A stretch of DNA of 64,000 bases from Pholis gunnellus (taxonomy: Eukaryota > Chordata > Actinopteri > Perciformes > Pholidae): positions 17,789,415 to 17,853,414 of the forward strand of contig OU342817.1 in assembly GCA_910591455.2 (NCBI GenBank). The letters run 5' to 3'. A program made the position numbers and the translations under genes. Below, piece by piece: positions 38,640 through 50,159 of this stretch (its first letter is position 1; each line of letters starts with the position of its first letter). Under the pieces are notes generated by a model, which worked only from the letters and a program-made list of their open reading frames with translations, did not search any database and had not been told where the DNA came from.

Positions 38640-39930
38640 TTGTTTCAGATTAAGAACAAATAAAGCTTTCCCTCTACATAATTTTCCGTGTAACGCAAGC
38701 AAATTCGCTGCCTTTTTTCTGGTTAAACCACCAGTTTTACAGATATTATAATACCACTATTAACGAAAAGGATTAACACACATTTAATGCATTTATCACA
38801 AGGCAATTTGGAAAATAAACTCTATATTGATTTAAATGGATTACATGAAAATTGTTTTATTCCCACTGTGGATAAATATTATACAGTGCTCCAGGAATGA
38901 CTCTTAAAACCCGGAAATAAGTTAACATGTTTGCACTTCCGGTTACCTCGCCTCGAATTCAACGGGTTTTTTGGTTCAATGCCTGAAGTAAAGTCAGTGG
39001 TAAACGTAAGTTTAAGGTATTTTTACGTTTAGTTCTACACTATGAAAAACAACCGAACATACTCCTGTACGTGTCTTAAAAAAAGTAAGTTGCTAACAAG
39101 TAGCTACATGCGACTACATAACGTCATCACGCCGTCCCTGCCTCGTAGTGTATACTCGGGCTCATGCGACCGACGTGTAGTTCGTTTGTAGCCTAGCGTT
39201 AGCTTTTGACTTCTGTCGATTGCATTCACGCTTCAAAAATAGAAAAAGTGGAGTTAATTTGTTTAGATTGTTTTGCTGAACAAAACGTGAAAGCATCATA
39301 AACGCTTATTTTCTGCAATATTTTAAATGGCAAAATCCAGTTAGCTTTTTGTCGAGGAAACATGGATACTGTGACGCTAACTTCCGGAGTTGGACTACAA
39401 CAATACATCATTTATATTATTGCAGAAAATAAGCTCACGAAGTATCTCAGTATGGAGTCTTATATATAAACAAAGGTATGGGAGTGGGAATGGTGCAACT
39501 TTGATATTTGTCTTAAATTATTCCTATCTTGTACATTTTAACAAATTACACAGAATGAATGGATAGTATGGAAATGAGAATAACTTTAAAAGATTAAAAA
39601 AAATGATATGTGGATACAATTTCGAAAAGTGATAACTGCTATGGCGGAGCTTGGAGTGTAGTTTAAACATTGTACATTTTGAAATCTGAAAGGGTTTCAT
39701 GGAGTTCCAATTTTATTTTTGATATACCTCCAAAAGTATAAAAGCAATACAAGCAGTTTAATTTTACGTACTGTTACATATGAACATGAAATGCATTTTA
39801 CTTCTCGCTTTACACATTTTGCTTTACTGCACCACCTTTATTGTTTTTGTTTCAGGTCTGTAAATCTTCTTTCTTCTCGGTTTGCTATTATTTGAGACTG
39901 TAGAAGCAACAAACGGTATAAAGACACAGA
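38640..39930. other. Intergenic region between ripk1 and gorasp2 3' end
   Basis: Contains ETS-like ACTTCCGG near 38936 and a possible first exon at 38979-39005 on the + strand (below). The rest is AT-rich with short open frames only, and no recognised gene. Confidence 0.4.
38979..39005 (+). other. Possible short first coding exon of a + strand gene
   Basis: ATG followed by eight codons (M-P-E-V-K-S-V-V-N) ends at a perfect GTAAGT donor, with an ETS-like ACTTCCGG about 40 bases upstream. No downstream coding exon was recognised on the + strand, so it could be a non-coding transcript or chance. Confidence 0.2.
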
Positions 39931-39954
39931 GGCATGATGTAAAATTAATTTGGC

Positions 39955-39960
39955 TTTATT
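39955..39960 (-). terminator. Candidate poly(A) signal of gorasp2
   Basis: AATAAA on the - strand (TTTATT on +), about 1.14 kb past the gorasp2 stop. This would give a 3' UTR covering roughly 39935-41100. Confidence 0.45.
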
Positions 39961-41100
39961 GCTTGCACTGTAGATGTTCTCAGAAAGTTGCTTAACAGTG
40001 ACCCCTCGTGGTTGTACTGCGCCACTGCAGCTCTGCCTATCGATTCGCTTCAGCCATGCCCAGGGGAGACGTACTATGTAATTATGAATACCCCTGCACC
40101 CATGTTTCACCCAACAGCGAGCACATATACTCTCCTCAGAAGCTCCTGTAACTGTAACCCTCCGTCCCCTCTGGCATGGCCTTCAGGCTGTTACCATCCC
40201 CATGTGGTAGAGACGGATACTGTAGAGTTCTGTATACATGGAGACGTACGAAAGGGACAAACTAATCATTTTCAAAACACAAAAGGTGGTGCAAAATAAT
40301 GCAGATTCATTCATTGTAGACGTGTAGACAGTCATAAAGCACTTTCAACAAAAATGTATACATGTCAATTAAATGTTTCTATTGGTCAGGGGTTCTATTA
40401 ACTAATAATAAAAGGTTACATGTTAGGGCTGGACGATAAGACCAAAAATCTGCAAACATGATGAATTCATATTTTACTTGAACGTTTATCTAGGTTTTAA
40501 TACAGCAGTGCACGATGTTTCTCTTCTCCCGTAGACCCACTTCTGAGATCTTTGTCCTGATTTATACCAGTAAGACCAGTTCAATTACCTCCAGTTAGGT
40601 TGTTGTAGCTCGTCTCAGTTTATTTATAAGGGATTCATGATGTAGATAGCGATTTCAAGTTGATTTATCCTCCCGCCCCATTAACATAAACTGTTCATCT
40701 ATATATATATACTGTATTTAGAAAGTGTGAAACAGAGGCGCTTGCCAGATTTGAAAGGGGGAAATCCTTGTTGTAGCTGCAGAAGTGTGAAGAGTAGACC
40801 CCGTCCTCCTCATGCAGTGGCTTGGACTAGCTCCATGACAATCTGGTAATAAAGACATGTTGGTAAGACCAGTCTACAGCCGTCCTCCATTCTTCATATC
40901 CATTCATCCATCATCGCTTCATCACCCATACCTGGAACATGCTGACCTGTGTCTGAACCGGTGCAGCTGTCTGCCTGTCCCTCTTAGCCAAATAAATAGA
41001 AAAACACAGAGAAAGACAGACGGGGGGAGGGGGGGGGGGGGAGAGGGAGTAACCGGGTATGTGTTTTGGTTTGATGGCAAGTGAAACCCTCTTGGACATA

Positions 41101-44100
41101 TTACGACGTTAACGTTGTTTCCGTTGGGGCCGGTGATTCCGTGGCGTTCGTGGAGGCCGCTTCCGCTGGGACTGTGGGGCTCACACCGGCGGGCTCGGCG
41201 GCAGGCGCTGCTGTGACTGTGACCGAGGCTGTGGGAGCGCTGGTCGTGACGGGCAGGAGGGGGAGCACTCCCCGAGGGAGGAGAGGCGGCAGCTGGGAGG
41301 GCAGCATGGTGGGTAGAAGAGGCAAGGGGGACAGACCCGGGAAGTTGAGGGGTGGGAGAGCGGCCAGAGAGGCTACTGCAGAAACAGAATGAAAGAGTGG
41401 ATTAAGGGAATTGTTGCATCAAAACCAAGCATCACAATAAAAACAGGCCTAACCAGACTATATATTAAACTTGACCGCTAGGTTTCTAAATCAGCCAGTA
41501 ATGATGTAAAATGGACTCTATGGTAGCTATATACAAATTAGCATAACATTCCTGAGACACTAAAAACTCGGAGACGCTGATGGATCCTCAAACACACACA
41601 CACACTTTAATCAGTTTTGCGTTCATTGATGTGAAACTGTCATATACTAAAATATATAGTCAGAGTGCAGAATGTATTACTTTATTCATACTAAGTACTC
41701 ATACTAAGTATAAAAATATATGCTCTTAATCCCAGTGCATGTACTCATACTATGAAGTGTAAACCTTATACTGAGGTTGACGTACTAGTGGATTACCCAA
41801 CTACTTTAGAGGCAGACGTATCCAGTTGAAGGACAATGCCGTCATATTCAAATTACAAAAGCTTCACAAACAGCCAGAGAAAATCTTTCACAATAATTGA
41901 TGCTTTTTTTTTTTTTAATGTATACCTGTAGTTCCTACTGATGTTAAGTTGCTGGTGCCTGCTAGTGACATGGCGCTGAGGTCTGCCAGTGGCAGGTTGA
42001 GGTTGGGCAAGTTGGGGAGCGGAGGTAAGCCAGCTGGGAGGGGCATCAGACCTACACACACACACACACACACACACACAATAATCATTAATTCATTCTT
42101 AAAAGTGCCCGTTACATTACGCTCATGCTACTTCACTGCTTGAGAAGAGTGGACCTCGTTTTAAAAAGGAGTGACACACAAGACTTGGACGGCCTTTTAT
42201 GTGAGGCAACAAGACACAACGAGGAAGAGCTAGGAAGTCAGGAAGCTGACAGTTTATGTGGCAACAAAACCAATAACCAGAATATAAACAGAACAAGGTT
42301 GATAGTAGTTTGATAGGAACTCAGACACTGGCTATGTGTAGGGAACTGAAGCTGCTTGAAGTGCGTAAAATGAACATAAATACAGTTCACTGATAGTCAC
42401 AGCTTGTCCTTAAGAAAACAAGTGGTGTGTGTGTACTGTGTACACAAAGTAAGACTTGGTATTACCTAACGCGGTTCAGGCAGACCTGTCTCTTTTATTC
42501 TGAAAGGGTGTTTACACACCCATGTACTCTCTGCCACCCACTGGCTTTTCTAAATGTTTGCTGTTGTCATTGTGCTTTGAATGAGTACGTTGAGAAATCC
42601 CTCACCTGGTAGCGTGGAGGCGGGGTTGAAGCCGGTGGTGTTAGGATTCAGTGGAGTGAGTGGGCTGAGGGCGTGGCTGGTGGAGGAGGGGAGCAGGGGG
42701 ACAGTGGGCAAACCTGGAGGGGGAGTAAACACACAATGATTGCTCACGAATATCATACAACGAGCTTAATGTCTCGGAGTAATTGGATGAGTGTGAAAGA
42801 AAAAAACAGGAATACCGGTCTGCAGCTCCCTGGGCATGGTGGGCGGGGCTGTGCTGATTGACAGGCTTGACAGTGAATCTTCAAGGCCAGTGGGGACGGC
42901 AGGCGCAGTAGGTGGAGGGGTCACTGCTGAAAGTTGGACCTGAAGGGAGTTGAAGAGAAAAGATGGAGGTGGTAGAGAAACGGATGCTGCTGTCAAACAG
43001 ATACGGACACATTCATCACAACGGCAAATGAACTGTCTGCTTTGCTGTATACATAATGAGGCAGCTTGCATTTATAGACTGTGGACATGCACAAACACAA
43101 AAACACACACACACTCTCTTTCTCGTCTTTCGACCTGGAATACGTTTGTATGGCGTGTGTGCTGACCTCAGTGAATCCATCCTTCAGCGGACTCATGGGC
43201 TCACTGGGAGAGTTTCCAGGGAAGCTGAGCTTCTTCCCCTCCTCAAAAGGCCTAGTAGGAATCCTGTGGAGGTATCCATAGCCAATCCCACATCCAAGAC
43301 TGGAAAAGGGAGAAAGGGAGTTTAGAATACAAACTGACAAACCCAGAGATTTTCATCCAAACGTTTGAGGTTGGTCTGGTTTCAGCCCACTGAATAACTG
43401 CCCATATGCTACTGCTAGCATAGTTCACACCACATGGCTTTAGTCCTGATTGTCCACTCGCTAGTTTTTGGAGCTTCCCAACAAGAATATGCCAGATTAG
43501 AGGAAAGTTCAAAGAGGAGTAGAGAGGCTAGCTGACATCGAGTCGACTTACAGGAATAACAACTCTTGATTTTAAACCTTCAATAATAACCTTTATGAAC
43601 ACTTGGTGGGCAGCGGGAACAAGTTGTGAACACAATATTGACACATTAATACATTCCCTTCCTCATAAAAACATGCTAAGTCCATTTTTATTTTTGGTAT
43701 TTTGAATCGATCATCGTTTGCATCTACGTTTACTTGCAGTTTTCTGCTTGACTGCCTTTGCTGGCGCGTTGCTGCGTATCTTGGCATGTTACTGCCACAT
43801 TGATCAGTGGAACAGTGTGAAGCTATTGGCAGGAATGCGTGTCACGTCAACTTGCTTGTGCACTTGATAAACCAAACCCGGGCCCATTCATAAAAAAACA
43901 CAGCTCCACAGCGCTATTAGAGGTCAAAACGTCCACAGGGAACCTTTAAAGATAATGTGGCAAAAAAGCTGCTTATTACACATCCAGCGGTAATAAAGCA
44001 ACTATATCAATCATTTTGAGTTTGTGTCCACCAGACGAGTGCAAGTCACATATTCACTCTGCTTTTAGTTTGGTTTTTGGTCTCCACAAACGACCAATAC

Positions 44101-45925
44101 TTGTTTTCACACAATCAATTATAGTCGCTTTCTCTCAGCTCATTTAGTCGACCCATCAGGAAAAACAATAAGGTAACCAGTGTCCGCTAGATGGGTACGT
44201 AACCCACTACTGACATCTTAAAACAAAACAAAAGTGTGCGTTACCTGCCCTCTCCTCCCCAGGCACCGTTAGGTGTGATGATCACTTCTCTGCAGTTATC
44301 GGTGTCCGTGTTGTACACATAGAGCTTCAGCCCTTTCCCCTCATGGCTTTCTATCAGAGAGAACAGGTCCTCTGACTGCAGATAAAGTCACAGAGAGGTG
44401 GACACAATCAGGAGACACGCGCAGTCTCTATCGTTATCATTATCAGGTTGATGAATGTGAAGAAGTGACAGTTGCAAGGACCTTCAGTGACGATAAACTA
44501 CCTCATTCATAACAGTGTCGGCTCCAATGATGTAGTCGGTGTGCGGCCGCAGGCCAGCGAGGGCTGCTGGGGAATTAGGCTCTACTTCCTGTTACAGAGA
44601 GAGGGGGAGAATCAGTGTACAAGCAACCAGTGTACCACTTAAAACAAATCAATGCAGACCACAATATGGGGTTACCTACCAGCACATGCCAAACATTCTC
44701 ATTGGCTCCCTCAAAGCTGCAAAAACGAATGGAGACACCGAGCAAGCCCTGGCCCCCCCACAGGTTGCTGGGGGTGACTGTAGACTCCCGCAGCTCCAGG
44801 GTCTTTGAGGAGTAAATCAGCATCTTAACTGGTTTCTCAACACTGGCTTTCAGCAAGTCTTTTAACGTGTCATTGTCCTTGTTCTGTAGAAAAGGGGGGG
44901 GGGGGGGGGGGGGAGAGCAGCGGAACAACAGTGAGTCATGCAGTCCCTTTTGACTTGTACTTGGTCCTGCTAGAGAACAGCTGCTGGCTTTCCTTACCAG
45001 TCTTGTGTTGTTGATGGAGACGATGAAATCAAAGAAAGGCTCCAGTCCTGCGCGGTGTCCTGGCGAGTTCTCCTGAACCTGCACAACAATGAGAGAAAAC
45101 CTGAGCTGCTGCTGCTGCTGGACTGCACGCGGTCACTTCAAGCATTTAATTGACAGAGTATCCGAGATATTCTGCACAGCAGTAGATTGGACCTGATATG
45201 ACCCGACACACAAGAGAGCTGGCTCTTCAGTGACTTCCAAATAAGCAACTTTTAGGAAACAAAACTAATTGGTTACGAATGATTTCAGACAAGTATCATT
45301 CAAATTGACCGAACAGCCAAACCGGTTATACTTGAGTTACACTGCAGGATGGCACCTCTACAGTCTATGGATGGGACCAGTGCCCCTATGGTCTACAACT
45401 GTATCGTTGCTGTTTCCCAGTTAGCCATCTAGCTACTAAAGTCATCGCTTAGCGTTACTGATAATTAAGAGACGTCAGTAGGAGTTAGCTTGCTACCAGA
45501 GCCGTCTTAGTCCGTATTTTGTTAAACAATGGAGAATAAGCTCTGTGCTCTGGGACACTAACAAAACCAGCTTGGCAGCTGTCATTCAGTCTAGCTACGT
45601 AGCTAGCTATGGCTAGCTGCAACAGTGGTGGTTAGCGTCTGTTAAGCATATAGCAGACATAAACAGGACAAACAAGGAGAATGCAACTCTGACACAACTC
45701 AACGCACACAACATTTTCCTGACACTGTGTTGTTGTTTTCCAGACGGAGGCCCCAGCAGCCATCCCCGGCCTCTCGTCAACACACTGAGCAGGGAATCCT
45801 CCGCCTCTGATCCGATGCTAAGCTACCAGCTAACAGCAGCCTATAGATGCTTAAAAACTCACCCGGAGGACGTGGTAGCCCTCGGAGCCTCCTCCCGGTA
45901 TCTCCACACTCTGCGCACCTCCCAT
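41101..45925 (-). CDS. gorasp2: Golgi reassembly-stacking protein 2 (GRASP55)
   Basis: Peripheral Golgi protein that tethers cisternae and shapes the stack. Exons in + coordinates: 41101-41375, 41926-42051, 42606-42713, 42816-42939, 43167-43299, 44245-44375, 44502-44588, 44680-44883, 44998-45078, 45863-45925; 443 residues (human about 452). The protein begins [13 protein letters not shown], with Gly2 available for N-myristoylation. Residues 1 to about 210 form the GRASP domain of two PDZ-like folds ([79 protein letters not shown]). The rest is a Pro/Leu/Ser/Thr-rich tail that is less conserved. [18 protein letters not shown] and the overall match fit GORASP2 rather than GORASP1. It lies downstream of gad1 in the same direction, as in mammals. 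Confidence 0.95.
42055..42080 (-). repeat. (TG)n tract forming the acceptor of a gorasp2 exon
   Basis: On the - strand a TG run continues to TGTAG directly before the exon that starts at 42051, so it replaces an ordinary polypyrimidine tract. Confidence 0.85.
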
Positions 45926-46104
45926 GGTTTCGCACTTTTAAGGCTTTTTAGGTTTTAATGGCAGCTTGTTACCCAGCAGAAGTGAGATACCTTAACAGTT
46001 CCACACACCGGGTACACGTCGCCAAATGGTTAGCGGGGTGATGCGCATGCGCTGTTACGTGGCAGGAAATAACGCCTTTTCGATATTTGCCAATCCATTT
46101 CTAA

Positions 46105-46146
46105 ATTCATTCAATTTGCAAATTCCAATTTGCAAATTGAATGAAT
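46105..46146. repeat. Perfect nested palindrome, 20-bp arms
   Basis: Arm ATTCATTCAATTTGCAAATT (46105-46124), spacer CC, then its exact reverse complement (46127-46146). Each arm contains AATTTGCAAATT, itself palindromic and octamer-like. It lies about 180 bases upstream of the gorasp2 start codon. Confidence 0.95.
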
Positions 46147-46619
46147 ATATATCTAGATCAACCCTGCAGCTACTTTTTTTTATTGAGTTGCTCTGTAAAG
46201 GCTTTTCATGGCCCGGTCTATGGGGCAGAGGGCACCGCCTATCATTCTTTACCATGAAGAAATGTTGTGTCACTATATCAACATGCAGTGTTTGTATACA
46301 CTGTTGCCTTACTACAGTAGTGTGCCTAGATTACCATCTGACCTTTTTGTATACATTTTGTCACAGTCTGTCTCTGTCCTTTTAGCTTACAGCCCTGCAC
46401 TGGAGTTTTGAAAGCTCTTTTTTCAATAAGTCTACTAGCAGCTCATGGATGAGCACCAAATTCATTTTTGTTGGACTCTGAGTTCTGACATTGATTGTGT
46501 CTCTAATATGGTTTTAGGCGTCACACAGCTTTTAGGCCTTTTTTTTTTTTTTACTGTAGAAACGTTCTTATTCCGTTTGTGTACTTTTATCTTGTATATT
46601 GTTTGTTATCGTTGTTGTT

Positions 46620-46700
46620 TGCTGCTGCTGGCTGGCTGAGGGCTACCAAACGAAATTTCGTTGTATCACTACAATGACAATTAAAACCTCTTTATCCTTT
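46620..46700 (+). mobile_element. Possible retroelement 3' tail
   Basis: ACGAAATTTCGTTGTATCAC followed by ACAATGACAATTAAAAC resembles a tail seen at the ends of vertebrate retroelements. No coding remnant is seen upstream. Confidence 0.25.
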
Positions 46701-47651
46701 TAATTCACTATTCGACTTCAATATAACACTGTCATCAAATCTGAATATTTTGGTATCTTAAATCGCTGAGACTAAGACAGAATCCATTGTGTTATAAGCA
46801 CAAAGTTTTACTAAAAATGATGACCATATATCCCTCAAATCTCTTTGACTTCGTGTCCAGGAGATGACGTTGCTTCTTGTCTCGTGCAGAATAAACATGT
46901 TGGAAGTTAGTTTTTCATGAACTTTTTCCTTTAGTCTCCCACTTCGTTGTGAGAAACGTTTAAAGCTTTGCCTCTATTTCTACCAGAATAAAGTTTTTTT
47001 GTCTGTCTTTTTATGTCCTTTTAAAATACGCCTAGTTGATTTCATGAAACTTTACCCAGTGGCACTGACATATGTGCATTTGTAAAGTCCATAGGGGCTT
47101 CCTTCTGGTTGTGTTATAATGTTTATTAAAACGGTCTTATTTGAAGGTTTTGAATATCCCCGAACGTAGTATATTTAAAGCATGATTGTGCAGATAGAGA
47201 GTCACCACCAGATGGCGCGGCAGTACATCACATCCTCATTGCTGATCTCACTCTATGATCTCACTGTAGATCTTTCAGCCTCACTTCACAACCACCCTGC
47301 TCTTTGATATGTTAATGCCTTCCAAAGGTAACCCATGCCTTTGATTTTCTATGACATTTTGGTTTGGTGAGGCTGAATCAAATCACCCATAGGTGAATAA
47401 AAGCAAAAAGATAGGACAGATTGGGGGGAAATTAAGAGAAAAGTACGAGAGGAGCAAATGGCAGGAACGAAAAGAGTAATTTAATAGTCGTGAAGAGACG
47501 AAAGAGATGGAGAAGAAAGAATAAGGGAGAGAGAGAGCTGATGAGAGGAGGGTTCCACATTGGAGAACAGCCAATCCCACAATCAGCTGGGGGCCAAACA
47601 AAGCCTCCTCAAACATGATTAGGCAGAGGGGCAATAATGTGTGTGCATATG

Positions 47652-47653
47652 TT

Positions 47654-47717
<64 letters not shown>

Positions 47718-47873
47718 TGTGTGAGTGTGTGACCACTGACAAAGGCTATATAGAGGCAGAGTGGGATACTTTAGTAAAGACAAAAAGGAAATGTCTGTCT
47801 TTTTTGAAGAGTGCAATTTGTGGAGCTGCAATGTGTGTGTCAAAGACAGAGCTTTGTGTGTGTGTGTGTGTGT

Positions 47874-47953
<80 letters not shown>

Positions 47954-48270
47954 CCACTGATAAAGGCTATATAGAGGCAGAGTGGGATACTTTAGGAAAG
48001 ACAAAAAGGAAATGTCTGTCTTTTTTGAAGAGTGGAATTTGTGGAGCTGCAATGTGTGTGTCAAAGACAGAGCGTTGTGTGTGTGTGTGTGTGTGTGACC
48101 ACTGATAAAGGCTATATCTAGTCAGAGTGCGATACTTTAGTAAAGACAAAAAGGAAATGTGTGTCTTTTTTGAAGAGTGCAATTTGTGAAGCTGCAATGT
48201 GTGTGTCAACGACAGAGCTTTGTGTGTGTGTGTGTGTGTGCGTGTAGGTGCGCGTGCGTGTGTGTGCGTG
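47652..48270 (+). repeat. Composite repeat: three 126-bp units alternating with (TG)n
   Basis: Near-identical 126-bp units at 47731-47856, 47952-48077 and 48097-48222 each start GACCACTGA and end with a GAC-AGAG-type segment before a TG run. TG runs of different length (about 75, 95, 20 and 20 bases) precede and separate them. They lie just beyond the gad1 mRNA end. Confidence 0.95.
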
Positions 48271-48313
48271 TGTGTGTTATAATAATTCACACTCACTTTT
48301 CGCTTCAATAGAC

Positions 48314-48319
48314 TTTATT
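48314..48319 (-). terminator. Candidate poly(A) signal of gad1
   Basis: AATAAA on the - strand (TTTATT on +), about 1.84 kb past the gad1 stop. A long 3' UTR of 48295-50159 is plausible; closer signals may also be used. Confidence 0.4.
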
Positions 48320-49692
48320 AAAGATCTTTTTCGAGATGGTATGATTCTGTTAAAGTGCCCCCTGGGAAACGTTCCCTTACTGCTGGCTTAATCAAATAAC
48401 CAGATTGGTCACAAACAGGAGTCATTTGCCACATACAACACACAGATTACCTTAAATATGTCTTATGCAATTGTGCCATTCACATATGGTCCCTAGTTAC
48501 CATAAATACTTTGTTAACGTAAGTCTTATATAATACTGCCATAGTACACATCCATTTACAATGGAAGAAAGAAAGGTGAACATTGTGCAAAGACACAAAC
48601 AGGAACTCTTCATACAAGATATTCCATTGAGTTCCCATGACACTGAGAATACAGGTAATATGTATTACAATTAATATATACTATATTACAGTAAATGCAT
48701 TAGGATTCAGACAGATACAACGATACTTTCTTCCCAGTCTCAAGAGGAGAGTACATTCTCACATCCTTGTGCTATTCTCTAAAATAAAAGACTGGCACAA
48801 CTGCCAGAGGATTATATAGACTTCATTCTTAATCTCATCAGAAGGCCTGTCAGTCATCTCAAAACATTCGGTCAAAAAGACTCACAATCACAGAAAGAAA
48901 CACACTATAGAAATTGCATCGCAGTCGAAGTTCAATAATACAGTAGTTAACCTTTTACAAACACCTATAATTTATAAGAAGTTCTATATGAAGGACAATG
49001 GATTGCTCTGTTCCCGATTTGCTTTCTTTGGCTCACAAAATCACTATAAATAAACTTTACTCTAGTTCCTGTGATTACATTTACAAGTGTATCACCATGT
49101 AATACACATAAAGATACATTTACAATAAAATACCTGAATCTGCAAACAGTGGAAATGCAATAAATATGAGTTCTTATATAATCAAATATTAATATTTAAA
49201 CAATGCTATAAACACATATGGGTACCACATGATTGCATGAATACAGACAACGAGCCAGCGTTTTACAAGTTCAAAGTTGTCACAGACTTGGGATAGCTGT
49301 CGACATTTTAAATCTTAATCTTAAACTTCTACGAGGGAAAATATAGCAGACTGCATATCAGTTGCTGGAGGTTATCTAAAACCCCTCAGCTTAACACGCT
49401 TGGTACCATGGTGCGCACATTAGGTCATAATAAGCTTATTTTTTTTAACACAATGCTAGCTTAAAATACATTACAGGATACACTGAAATGTGCCACATGC
49501 ACACCTGCACACACGCGCACACACACACACACACTGCTTCAGGGGTGCGGACACTGGTTTAGGTCGGTGCACTGAGATTAAATATATGCAAAGCTGAAAG
49601 CACCAATGATTCAACTTTGCGTAGCAAATGTACGATACAGCGGAATAGTTTTATGATAGTTTGTTATATTTTCATCTGTTTCAGTGTTTGAC

Positions 49693-49743
<51 letters not shown>

Positions 49744-49796
49744 AGGCACACACACAGACGTTAAAAGACAAACTACATTGGACAACAAACTTGATT

Positions 49797-49829
<33 letters not shown>

Positions 49830-50159
49830 TTACTAGAATCCACATTAGAGCATGTTTGTTGTACCCGGAGCCTTCAGATACTTACTATTTATATATTTTG
49901 TCTAGAGGAGGAACTATGTGGGACGAGCGAGTAAGACACTCAAAGTCTTTCTCATTGCTAGCTTCTCATCGCTTGGAGAAACAGTCAGAGCGCTTCAGAC
50001 AAAGAAAGACTGGATAGAAAGAACCTAAAACATGTCTGATCATTATTCTGTCTGCGGCGCTGTGAATGTTTCACCTCAGCGGCGTTTGCCTTGGAATTAC
50101 AACGGCTAGAAGACTGCGGGTTCACCCTCTGGCCACCAAAGCAGTGACGGCCGGGAGGT
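48320..50159 (-). other. Probable gad1 3' UTR
   Basis: AT-rich DNA past the gad1 stop, with (CA)n runs near 49520, 49695-49742 and 49808-49827. No coding potential is recognised on either strand. Confidence 0.45.

Larger units (their letters stand above)
45926..47600. other. gorasp2 upstream region and gad1-gorasp2 intergenic DNA
   Basis: The gorasp2 promoter should lie just above 45925. The long nested palindrome is at 46105-46146. A segment near 46650-46690 (CGAAATTTCGTTGTATCAC, then ACAATGACAATTAAAAC) resembles the 3' tail of a retroelement. No gene is recognised. Confidence 0.45.

Noticed and set aside
41081..41392. 103-codon + strand open frame (Ala/Gly/Val-rich)
   Set aside because: Antisense shadow of the last gorasp2 exon.
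47615..48308. Cys/Val- and Thr/His-rich open frames on both strands
   Set aside because: Translations of (TG)n and (CA)n runs plus the 126-bp repeat, not genes.
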